A DNA stretch of 64,000 nucleotides from Baylisascaris procyonis (taxonomy: Eukaryota > Nematoda > Chromadorea > Rhabditida > Ascarididae): contig JAZARR010000213.1 in the NCBI GenBank assembly GCA_037389465.1, positions 3,144,501 to 3,208,500 of the forward strand, written 5' to 3'. Shown here one piece after another: positions 12,701 to 21,856 of this stretch. The notes under the pieces are model-generated. The model did not search any database and had not been told where the DNA came from. It worked only from the letters and a program-made list of their open reading frames with translations. Position 1 is the stretch's first letter; every line of letters starts with the position of its first letter. Both the position numbers and the translations under genes were made by a program.

Positions 12701-15700
12701 GCTCCTCAAAGTGGTGGACCGCGTGGAAACCGAACTGCTACAAAAATTTTCTCGGTTCCTCAATTGCAACCAAATCGCTTTGCTTGTCGACTGACGATTT
12801 GGAAAAGCATCTTCTGGTGAAGACAAGGAAAATGAAGATACGAATGAAATGAATCACCGAGCATTGATTTCGGTGAAACCTTTTTTTTCTAAATTTAAAA
12901 TTTCAGATGATTTCCTTTTTTTTCCTCCACCTTAGCACTTTTTCTCGGTTCTATTTGAACAACGTTTTAGAATTTGCCGAAGACGCTGCTGTTGAACAGA
13001 AGCTCAATTGATCTTGAGTTATGCTGTGGAAACAAAAATGGTACTGAGTGTTATATTGAAAAAAAAAAATTTCAGTGATCCCTCAAAGCCCGTCTTGCTG
13101 TCCAATGATTTTCCGATCGAAGAACGATTTCACAGCACCGCATGGCCTCAATTCAATCAAGTGAATCGAGAGGCTTACTTGGAAATATGTAAGTTGAAAA
13201 ATTCATTCATGAAAAGAGCGATCAGAAAAGATAAAAAATAATCGCCAACCGGTGAATTGGAAATGGAGCCTCTGTCGTGCAGTATCATTTCCTCATGTCA
13301 GTAGTCAAACAACACCATCATCGACAAATTCAATTTCTTCTTTAACTTTCATTAGCGATGCTGAAACTGACACATTTTTTAGATGGATTTTGAAAAAAAA
13401 AGTAGTATTAGATGGCAAGCTCGCAGTATCTTTCTGATGTAGACGAGAAAGAAAGCATCAAACCAGTAATATATCTGTCACTTTCTCCTAAAATACGGTT
13501 TTCTGGTTCTTTTCTTAACAAAAAAGCTACTCACTTTTCTGATATTATTATTAAACTTGTTCAGCATCGTTTACTTAATAACTTTCGCAAAAAGTATGAA
13601 GCTGTTTGTGATTGAAAACGTAAGGTAGAAAGGTGCTGTTTTCAAATAAATGGAGAAGAAATTAGAAGCATAAAAGTAGAAGAGTACGTCGATTCGCAAC
13701 AAGTTCATTTATGTGATCGCCTATATCGGTAGCATTATTTTAGAATTTTTTGAATTTATTTCAACATTTCAATCGTTCTTTAAGTGAAGTTTTCACGATT
13801 GGTGCCAACAAAAATTCAAATACTATTTTCGAAATGCGTAACTTCGAGACTGGTCAAATTCATCGCTTCAATGACCTCTCACTGATCGATCCCCTTTTTA
13901 TATATTCGCATTGATGAAAGCTGTTGTTGCCTTGTACCACCATCTTCAATCATCTTTCGTATGCGTTGATGAGCGAATATAAGGTGAGAATAAAAACGAT
14001 GAAAAATTCGTGGTGATCAGTAGATCAACTGTATCCTTTGAATAAAGCAGTTTATGTTGCGCTGTATTTGATAATAACTTTTTGATATTTTTTTCAGCCG
14101 ATCGTCCACGAGTCAAGAACTATTATCGTAACGCTCAAGTTGGATTCTGGAACGGATTTGTTCCACAACTGCACACAGGAGGAAGGGAAGGTGCGCCCGT
14201 GCCCGAGGTCAGTTGTAGTGGAAATTAATAGGTGGTTTGTAGCGCATAGCAGATTGCAGAGGAACGAATGCTGACGGTTTTGCCGGACGGTTTTGCGTTA
14301 GACTGCTGGCTATTCGTAAGATATGCCTACAGACTGTTTGTTTTTTTCCTTATGGAGCGTTATTTTCAGGAGCACAACTTCTTACCGAATCATTTTAAGC
14401 GAGACTCATTCTTTGGCACGGTACGACCATATGGAGGATATGCTAACGATCCTTTTCCACCACCTCCGCTGCCTCCAACTCCGTTACCAAAAGACTTGAA
14501 AAAACTCACCACACGTAAGCACTCTTCTTCTTACAATGATGTGCCGAAAACCTTGATATGTAGCGAATCAAGAATTCAAGAGATTTGATTAAACCTCGGA
14601 TAAAAATAGTGGGAATCGAGTGAAGATCTCTTGGGATGAAGTTAGTCCTTCGCTAAATTTGTCTCACTGTTGGATGCTTGCCCAGCACCATTACTGAATT
14701 GATCTCACTGCTGCTTTTTTCCGATTGCTTTCTTCATATGTTCGCAAAAAATGAAATCCATGGAACACATTTGTCTAAGGAGCGCATTCATCAGTCTCAT
14801 CATATATTAGGGACTCCTCACATGCACTTCACCGAATGAATGCGATGCATTTCTCGTCAGATAGGCTTACTGACTTCGAAGAGTTCCAAGGAACGTTTGA
14901 AAGAAGTCTATATGTAATAGCACTATCGGTTAAATCATTTTTCCTTCATGTTTTCTTTTCCTTATAGGCTTTCTCCTTATTAATTTAGAGTTTTCGGTAT
15001 ATCTAGCACCGTTGCAAGGATGATTTCTTTATTTAAGTCGAATTAACGGCGTGTTGTTGCAAAATCGGTACGAATGAATTTTTGTTTGAGTGAACATGGT
15101 CAGCAAAGAGTGCTTGATGGGAAACGTTCAACTCGCTAGGACAGTGGAGGATATCGAAGGGATTTATAATCAGTTTTCTTTTTAATGTTCTCAGAAGGTG
15201 ATTCTATTTTAGGAGCTCATTCTTTGTGGAAACATTTTTCTAAGTGGGCTGAAGCATAAACTATAACCACCATTATCCATCTCAGCCACAGCCACATATC
15301 ACTCTCCAATCCTTTAATAAATTCTTACTTGATTGTTTCACTATGCATATTTTTGAGCAAAATTTCACTCAATGTCAATCATTAATTTTAAAGGTTATTG
15401 AGAGTGTTTTTCAGCTAAACCAACTACACCACCTCCAACGACGACGGCTTCTACACCAGTTCCATTCGTTAATGTCGCTCAAAATAGCACCATGCTTTCG
15501 GTAACAGTGGCCGTAGGATGCGGGTTATTATTTTTGAATATCTGCATTGGATTTGGACTCTATAGACAGGTGAGTGCGCCCACTATCGTATAGGTCAAAT
15601 CTTGACCCGTCATTCGTAGTGAATCTTCCGTTATTGTTCCATCAAAGTTAAAAGTGCTTTCTCGCTTACTACACTAATTTATTATTGCTAGGAAAAGAGC

Positions 15701-17625
15701 ATATCATATAATGGCAACAATCCTTTTAAATGAAATAAATACAAAGGCTGAAATTTACGTTTCTATACTAACTGAATTTCCTCTGTGAAAAAAGGGAGTT
15801 GATCTCGATGTGTCTGTTGATCTCTGAAAGGGCGGAGTTATCATGTGTGATTCGAGTAGTAACGTTAGACGAAAGCCAGTCTTCATGAAGGACGTACTGT
15901 GGCGCATGCAATTTCGACTATGTGGCCCAAAACCTCATCGATTTTTTATTTTGTTTTATTTTTTAGATATATTAGGTAGTATGCGACTGATATACTGCGC
16001 TCTGTCGCTTACTGGTAAAACTATTTCGCGCACACACCCAAAAGTTCTTCGTGAATCGGGGAGGAAGGGTTGGGAAATAGTTGATTTTATTCGGAGACCG
16101 TCTTTTAGCAGTTTTGAGAAGCTCACTCTTAGCGTATCATTGCGCTGGAACGAAACCTTTTCGAAAGGCAACTGCAACTGAAGAAAATTTTTCCGACGTT
16201 ATAAGAAATTTTCCCGACAGTGAAGTATAGTCCAGTACAATCGACGAAAGTTGTGACTCAATAAAACTTAATACTGCAAAATTTATTAAATTTATATACC
16301 CTATGATATAGTATAATACAGCTGAAGAAACTTGCGAGAGGATCAGTAACAACTAATGGAGTTTTTAAAACTTCGGAGGGAGCAAGATAGATCATTATAG
16401 TTATAAAAGTCCTCGTTAGTTCGTTACACTAGTTCGCGAAGTTTCTGTTGATAAAATTTTCTGCAAGCATGCGTTTCTGAGAATTCCGATGGCCGCCTGT
16501 AATTTGACATATTTCCGTTGTATGACGGTCACATCTGCATATTCCCATTCCTCAGAGTAACTTCAACATTTTATCTCTGATTCCATAAAATTTTGACACC
16601 TTGTTTCATCTCATGCAAATGAATGCATTTTTAAATGTCAACATTGTGCTCGTGGAGTTCCAGCCTTTGCTCTTTCACTTTTTTGATCATATCCATCATA
16701 TCCGGATATTCTCATTTGCAATGGATTTCGCTCATGGCACCTCTTTGTATTGTGTTTCCCACCTGCTTATCTTGTTCGAACACGCATCCTTAACGGAGTT
16801 TCTTGGTTTTAATGCGACTTTATAGAAAGTTTTTGCAGGCTGCGAAATGCAGCACCCACCTTTCTAATATCCCTGAGGGAGATAAGGAGGCCAACGAGTA
16901 CGCCCTCCGGGAGCTTGATTTCAGAAAATCCCTGGAGGGGTGGATGATTTTTTGAGCTCCACTGCGCTTGTGGCGGCGGACTAGTGATTCAAAATTCATG
17001 GGTTACCTTTAGGGTTTCTCTATGGGGTTGCTACCACAGAGTCCTTCATGAGGGGTGACGGTGAGCTGTTAACGCCGATATAGGCACACTCTGATATTGC
17101 AGGATATAATTAAAAAAAGATTCTTTGATCAGTGCAATACACTGACTGAATCTTTATAGAAGGCATGCTTACCTCAGTTACAAACGAATGCTTGGTTTCA
17201 TATTTCAGTGCAACAAGCGAGAAGAGTCGAAGAAGAAATTGCAGTTACAGTATCAAACGTACGTGGCGAATCATCAACCCGGTGGTGATATCAATTACAA
17301 TTTAAATCCATCAATGAATCAACAAGTTGGCATTTTTTAAGAACCCTTACATTTTCAATCCATTCCAAACCGAAATTTATTAAAATGCCCTTATATATCA
17401 TTGAAGTATCTAACTGAATTGTTTGCCTCGCGGACTTTGCTTCAAAAGTCCCAAAAAACTTATATCAATATCATTCACATTGCTTATCTCTCATTTTTGA
17501 AGTATTTTTTCTTTACTAATTGCATGTTATTGAAAACAACTCATCCCGAGAATTTTTTCACACATTCAGCACATGAGATTTCTGTTCCTTCCTTATAAAT
17601 TCGGTTTCGTTTTTTAGCACCGATT

Positions 17626-17686
<61 letters not shown>

Positions 17687-17750
17687 TGACGTACAAATCA
17701 GTGGTGAAAAACGAAACCGAATTTGTGTGAAAGCAACAGAAATCTCATTT

Positions 17751-17834
<84 letters not shown>

Positions 17835-20800
17835 CACTAATTCCGTTTTTCCTTGTTCCGACGATACCTCTCTTTGAAATGGTGGAGTTTTGAAATTTTT
17901 TTTCTATCCCTTTCTCTGCCGACTCTCTTCGATGAGTTCGTTGGACAGCCGGGTCGGTGCGGTGTATGGTGGTGAATGTGCTCAAAATTTTGAGGGAAAG
18001 TTCCCACCCTTGCAATTTCTCTCCATTGTGGGCTTTCCCCACAATTTTGGGATCTAATGAGAGTACTCTTTGAGGTGAACCCATTGCACACAATCCCTCG
18101 TGTATGCATGTATAAGATAGAGAGAAAGGGTGTATGGCAATTCCAGTATGAAATAGGACCATTTCACTATGAAATACAAAGATGGGGGAAAGTGACCGGG
18201 GTTTCGTGGTGGAAATGGCTCAGTGGTTAAAGCGGTCGGTTGGGGCAGCGGGGTGGGGAGTATGGTTCGTTTCTCCTCCCCTCTTGTGTGTGTTGTAGAC
18301 GGAGTGCGGGGCGAAGCCCCCGACTCCTGTGTATCAGAGCCTGGAGGGAGTTGTACAGAGGTGTAATATCCATAACAACAACTGCATGTGAAGCAAAGCA
18401 GGGGGTCAAGATGAGCGGCAGCCCCCATTGTGGGGGCATGGGATGGCGGAGCAATCCCTGACCCTAGCAGTAGTGCTGAAATAAAATCTAGATAGACAAT
18501 AGAGGTTCGTATCCTCTGTTCTTCGCATATTCCCCATAGTTTTGTGTCCTTCCTTCTTTCTATATGCTATACGTGTTCTATGTGTGTCTCTTTCTTGGAG
18601 CAGTGTTTAGGTTTTTATCTATACACCTTGAGGTGCCATTCTCTTAGGGGAGTATAGAAGAGGATGTATGCAGCAAGCACAGAGCAGTAAGTTACGCATT
18701 CGACGGAGGGAAAGTATACAGGTGAAGAAGGGAGGGGGAGGGCGGTTCGATTTCATGTACGGTGTTTGTAGTATGTGGTGCGGGAGGCAAGATGTGCATG
18801 TCGGTGTGTCTAATGTGTGTGGTGTATGTGGGGCGCCGTGTGTGGTCTGTCTCAGTTTGTATGTGGTTTAGATTCCGTTCGCCGTGTGTGTGGAAGAGTG
18901 TGGTATGTGTGGTGCGTGTGGGGCGTCGTGCGTGGTCTCTTTCAGTTTGTTGGTGTAGATTCAGCTTGGCGTGTGTGTGTGTATGGGAGAGTGTCGGCAA
19001 AGCAGAAGTACATCGACCGAATTTATTACAATGTCAAGAAAAACTTTTACTCTGCGACGTCATTGATATAATGATTTACTCCAGATGATTTAGTGATTTT
19101 ATTGTTCTCAGCAGAAGCATTATATCATTCTTTTCACAAAGCCATTCTTCAAGATATTAATGAATGGGAAAATATTTATCCTACCTAAATAAACTTCCCA
19201 CAATATATTGATATTGTAAGTGAAAAGGTCACTTTAAAACTTTTAATGAGGGGGAAGTGGAGAAATTATTGACAGTTTTTTTTTTTATTGAAGTGTTATA
19301 ATTGTGCAATTCCATCTCATATCGTATCCCACTATTGCATGATTGCAATATAACGGTTTCCTGCCTGTAGTTCTCCGATCCTCCACTTCATTTGAATGTT
19401 TTCAATTACGTTTCCTTACCAGTAACCGTTTCTGGGGATATACCATGCAAGTCATAATCGTTAATGAAAATTTCATTTCTCCCGTTGACTAGGGTTCGCG
19501 TTTTTAATTATTAACACTCTTCAACAGTGCTGAAATTGTCATCGCTTTTGCAATGAGTTTTTTTTTTTTTTTGTTGCTTTGTGAGAGTGAATGCTAATTG
19601 AGTATATGCATCAAAACTATCCATAGTGTACATAAAACATTGCCTATCAATTAATCGCTGCTTGCAAAAGTTCATCTTCATAGGTTTCATTGTTGCTTCA
19701 CGTCCGAGAGATCCAAATTCCTTTACTATCCCACTAAGAATCGAACTCTATGAGAAAGTCGAATTTCTTCACAACTATATGCGTTCTAAATGCATATTTC
19801 AAGTGGAAACGATTTATTTTAAAGGAACAAATATTTCGTATTCAAACAGAAAATCGAGGAGAATGGCGAATCTAGCAAGTGGCGGGGAATTTTCAGTTGT
19901 CGATGATGCCTCCACCGCCACCGCCACCACTTAGTCATCATCCTTCAATAGCGAATTCAACAACTGGTCACAATATGGAAGTGCCCTCACAAATTGAATA
20001 CGACGCGTGTAGACCCACCTATCAAAACTATTCTGACTCGCATGCGAGCACACTAACACGATCGAATTTCCAAGAACAGGTTGCTCTTTCCTTCTCAACT
20101 TCACATCCTATTCAGACATCAAACAACTTTCCTCTACTAACGCTTCCATGCATACTATTATCCTCTATCCTCAGCTTTTGTTGCGATAATTCATTAAATA
20201 TGCTGGAAACCTTTATATGTCTCCAATCCCTGCTATGGTTGTGACTTTAATAGTTCTCTTCGAGAGGAGACCCCTTATCATAGTCTCTCAACCGATTTCC
20301 CAATTGCACTAGTAATCTCTGCTTATTTTATACAAAAGCTAGAAGCTGCACTAAACAGCTAGCTTAAGAAAAACATCTGTTTTATTTAAATATTTTGTGC
20401 TTTTTTCTTCGCCGAAAGGTTTGCATTTTTCGTTAGATGCACGGATGTGTTCACACTTTCTCCTCAACGGTTCATAATCGGATATTAAATAAAAAACCTA
20501 GTGGAATGGCGACAAAAATTATCAATAGATAAATCCTTGGAGCAACATAAATGCAGCATTGAGCATTATACTATTCACAACAAAGAAATGTGTTATTTCA
20601 GTGTATTATTAGCTGCACAAAGATCTCTTAAACGCTTAATTCTTACTCATCGCACAACTGCTATCGGATAAGCGTTCTGCGATTGTGATGCATTTTTGAA
20701 ATACATTCGACCAAGAAGTTTAAGAATAATGGTTGCAGTAGCTGAAGTTTTACAGGAACGTTGTTTAGCCATTATCTGCGCAAAATCATAGAAACAAATT

Positions 20801-21722
20801 GTATGTTGTTGTGTTGCTGCCGCATAGACGAGACTGGACGAGTTGTACTTTATTGGCGGCTGACTAGACCGAACAACAGAAAAACCATCAAATTAACCGT
20901 GTACAATGCACACAGGAGCAAATGGGTTGGAAACACGCAGTCATACAATCAGCGAAAAACCGCAGTATGACAGGGTATAGAAGAACGGATATCACTGAGG
21001 TTGTTTCGTGCAATTAGGAGTTGCTGCGCGGTCATATCTGTAACACTGCGAGAAAGAGAGTCGCAGCGTAGTCGTGTGAGAGGCGCGGTGCGGTTGCTCA
21101 TCGCAACACATGCATTTTCATATTAGTATCCTGGACATTTTTGATGCAGAAACATCGAATACTCTCGGTTGTAAACTTATATGACAAGGAAGTATTGAGG
21201 GGAAGAAAATCTCTTCCACGCCTCTTCCTAATGGGCTCACACCTCGCTTCCTCTAATTTTCGAAACAGCATAACTTGCTCTGTAATGGTCCCCTTTTTTC
21301 GCGAAATTGAGCCTAGAAAAGTCAGTTGTCTCAACGCATCCGAAAGAATGTAATATTTCGCTGCAGCATGAGAATTATTTTAGAATTTGCTTCGTTTGTA
21401 AAACTTATTAGTACCAAAATCAATTACTCTCATAATGTTTGGATGTTTTCAACACACATTCGTTCGAAGATATGGCATTCAACTTTCTTGAAGTAAGGTA
21501 GTGATTGAGAAGTAATTTGTCGATATGCTATCGCTGATATCAAAATCAATTCAGGAACCGTTGCTTTCTTCGAACAATAAAGGACCAACTGTTCCGTTGC
21601 GTCCAGGAGTAAGTCCGACTTGCCCTCGACATGGACGTGCGGCAATGGCTTTGGCGAGTGGACGTAACAACACAATGGGCGCACCTAACTCAGGGCCTAC
21701 CCTAGAAGAGATACAAGTTTAG
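221..21722 (+). CDS. nlg-1: Neuroligin, 19 exons, 5' end missing
   Basis: Postsynaptic adhesion protein of the cholinesterase-like family that binds presynaptic neurexin across the synaptic cleft. Exons, all phase-consistent: 221-356, 1238-1350, 2820-2935, 3600-3746, 5206-5360, 6587-6733, 7283-7450, 8790-8953, 9713-9800, 10351-10478, 11193-11325, 12430-12509, 13076-13188, 14098-14207, 14370-14514, 15415-15569, 17209-17325, 19897-20079, 21555-21722. They join into about 854 residues ending at TAG. Order of parts: alpha/beta-hydrolase ectodomain (about 1-600), Pro/Thr stalk, one membrane helix (about 674-697), cytoplasmic tail ending EIQV. The serine-esterase elbow reads GWGSGA, with Gly in place of the catalytic Ser, as in neuroligins. 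The signal peptide exon is absent from the window. Nematodes such as C. elegans have a single neuroligin, nlg-1, hence the symbol. Exon boundaries are read by eye from GT/AG sites and family continuity; individual ends could shift by a few bases. Confidence 0.93.
4116..4200. repeat. GATATATGAT-type minisatellite in neuroligin intron 4
   Basis: Irregular tandem copies of a roughly 10-20 base unit built from TGATATATGA and CATATGTGAT. The units are partly self-complementary. It lies in intron 4 (3747-5205), which otherwise shows nothing coding. Confidence 0.7.
5206..8953 (+). CDS. nlg-1: Neuroligin exons 5-8: dead-esterase core
   Basis: Exons 5206-5360, 6587-6733, 7283-7450 and 8790-8953. Exon 5 carries [15 protein letters not shown], the FGGD turn and the degenerate nucleophile elbow GWGSGA (Gly at about residue 217 where esterases have Ser). 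Exon 6 gives [20 protein letters not shown], typical of the family just after the elbow. Exon 7 gives a Cys-starting insert and [15 protein letters not shown]. Exon 8 gives [20 protein letters not shown] and [17 protein letters not shown]; the GVNKDEG motif that holds the catalytic Glu in acetylcholinesterase is here GVTSNPA, so the Glu is gone too. The intron after exon 7 has a GC donor (see separate entry). Confidence 0.92.
7451..7456 (+). other. Non-canonical GC splice donor
   Basis: Exon 7 of the neuroligin ends ...GATGGGCAG and is followed by GCAAGT. The site matches the donor consensus AG/GTAAGT except for the T-to-C change at intron position 2, the usual form of GC-AG introns. The next exon at 8790 continues the neuroligin sequence in phase 0. 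A nearby GT in GCAAGTTACT would add four bases and break the frame. Confidence 0.75.
9713..14207 (+). CDS. nlg-1: Neuroligin exons 9-14: C-terminal ectodomain
   Basis: Exons 9713-9800, 10351-10478, 11193-11325, 12430-12509, 13076-13188 and 14098-14207. Recognisable blocks: [89 protein letters not shown] and [20 protein letters not shown]. All are close to neuroligin consensus. The acetylcholinesterase segment holding catalytic His (IHGYEIEFVFG) is here [11 protein letters not shown], with Ser at the His position, so all three triad residues appear replaced. The donor of the second exon is placed at 10479 (GTATGT) rather than 10483, because only that choice gives the family residues M-F-V-F across the junction. 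Confidence 0.9.
14370..15569 (+). CDS. nlg-1: Neuroligin exons 15-16: stalk and membrane helix
   Basis: Exon 14370-14514 encodes the end of the ectodomain and a proline-rich stretch ([17 protein letters not shown]). Exon 15415-15569 encodes a Pro/Thr-rich stalk ([17 protein letters not shown]), typical of an O-glycosylated juxtamembrane stem, an N-glycosylation sequon (QNST), and a single hydrophobic segment of about 24 residues beginning [14 protein letters not shown] and ending GFGLYRQ. This makes the product a type I membrane protein. The two exons join in phase 1. The acceptor at 15413-15414 has a good TTTTTCAG tract and the exit donor is AG/GTGAGT. Confidence 0.92.
16838..17075. other. 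GC-elevated block in neuroligin intron 16
   Basis: About 240 bases clearly richer in G and C than the flanking intron, beginning AGGCTGCGAAATGCAGCACC and containing CCCTGAGGG and CCCTGGAGGGG short palindromes. No reading frame of interest. It looks like an inserted dispersed element, but no second copy was seen in this window. Confidence 0.35.
17209..21722 (+). CDS. nlg-1: Neuroligin exons 17-19: cytoplasmic tail
   Basis: Exons 17209-17325, 19897-20079 and 21555-21722, all phase 0 and so removable without frame change. Exon 17 is basic next to the membrane ([16 protein letters not shown]). Exon 18 has a run of seven prolines ([10 protein letters not shown]) and several tyrosines ([15 protein letters not shown]), candidate docking sites. 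Exon 19 ends PTLEEIQV, a hydrophobic-x-hydrophobic C-terminus expected to bind PDZ domains of class II type. Symmetric phase-0 exons in the tail are a common setting for alternative splicing; C. elegans nlg-1 is known to vary by skipping 3' exons. The donor after exon 17 (CAA/GTTGGC) is weak. Confidence 0.85.
17326..17340 (+). other. Possible alternative neuroligin C-terminus
   Basis: If the weak donor at 17326 (GTTGGC) is not used, the reading frame of exon 17 runs on for four codons (V-G-I-F) to TAA at 17338-17340. This would make a neuroligin with a truncated tail lacking the proline run and the EIQV PDZ ligand. No canonical AATAAA is seen just after it, so the isoform is only a possibility. 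Confidence 0.3.
17573..17748. repeat. Inverted repeat around a (TA)n core
   Basis: Left arm 17573-17629 and right arm 17692-17748, 57 bases each, are reverse complements with about eight mismatches (both include ATGAGATTTCTGTT, AAATTCGGTTTCGTTTTT and GATTTGTA when read outward to inward). The loop is a (TA)n tract at 17628-17680, itself self-complementary, so the whole 176 bases can form one long hairpin or cruciform. The equivalent in copy B (48631-48840) has a degraded left arm. Confidence 0.8.
17753..17830. repeat. (TA)n microsatellite
   Basis: Uninterrupted alternating TA for 78 bases, directly after the right arm of the inverted repeat. Confidence 0.98.
18203..18290 (+). other. tRNA-like Pol III promoter head (SINE-like)
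   Basis: TGGCTCAGTGG at 18216-18226 matches the tRNA A-box consensus TRGCNNARYGG exactly and is followed by TTAAAGC as in tRNA D-arms. GGTTCGTTTCT at 18264-18274 resembles the B-box GGTTCGANTCC, 37 bases downstream, a workable Pol III spacing. The flanks do not pair as a tRNA acceptor stem, so this is not a functional tRNA gene; it reads as the head of a tRNA-derived SINE inside the composite repeat. In copy B the A-box remains (49333-49343), but roughly 145 bases including the B-box are missing. Confidence 0.5.
18817..18996. repeat. GT-rich minisatellite, about 90 base unit
   Basis: Two imperfect tandem units, each with TGTGGGGCG(C/T)CGTG, GTGGTCT, CAGTTTGT and TAGATTC in the same order, then GTGTGTG. 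Related units occur at the end of copy B (about 49780-49970), followed there by freer GTGTG sequence to about 50150. Confidence 0.65.
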
Positions 21723-21850
21723 AGAAATGTTTTCGAAGATTTACCGCATTCCGCTGAGTGATCGTTAGGAGAGTCTTTTCCAACCTGAGAGCAAGTTACG
21801 AGTAACTGTTCGATGAGTCAATTGGGATTGAATATCTGAAAGGTGACTAA

Positions 21851-21856
21851 AATAAA
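21851..21856 (+). terminator. Likely neuroligin polyadenylation signal
   Basis: AATAAA lies 129 bases after the neuroligin stop codon, the first canonical hexamer after the last exon. It sets a likely 3' end near 21870. Confidence 0.55.

Larger units (their letters stand above)
17438..18996 (+). repeat. Dispersed composite repeat, copy A
   Basis: About 1.56 kb in neuroligin intron 17 that recurs in the same orientation at 48486-50150. Shared parts in order: an 80 base lead (AAAGTCCCAAAAAACTTATA...), a (TA)n core flanked by inverted arms, a second (TA)n tract, a 350 base unique part (TTGGACAGCCGG, GGAAAGTTCCCACCC), a tRNA-like head, a conserved 3' part (CAGTGTTTAGGTTTTTATCT, GGAGTATAGAAGAGGATGTA) and a GT-rich minisatellite. 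No transposase frame is visible, so it is non-autonomous or a segmental duplicate. Small open frames within it are by-products of low complexity. Confidence 0.8.

Noticed and set aside
15843..16181. 112 codon frame inside neuroligin intron 16
   Set aside because: It falls between two exons that join directly in phase 0 and match the family; no acceptor leads into it.
18216..18274. A functional tRNA gene from the A- and B-box-like sequences
   Set aside because: The flanks do not form an acceptor stem or a recognisable anticodon arm, and the B-box is imperfect; a tRNA-derived repeat explains it better.
18668..19088. Plus and minus frames in the GT-rich minisatellites
   Set aside because: Valine/cysteine/glycine or threonine/histidine strings are the simple translation of GTG and CAC repeats; the same shadows appear in copy B.
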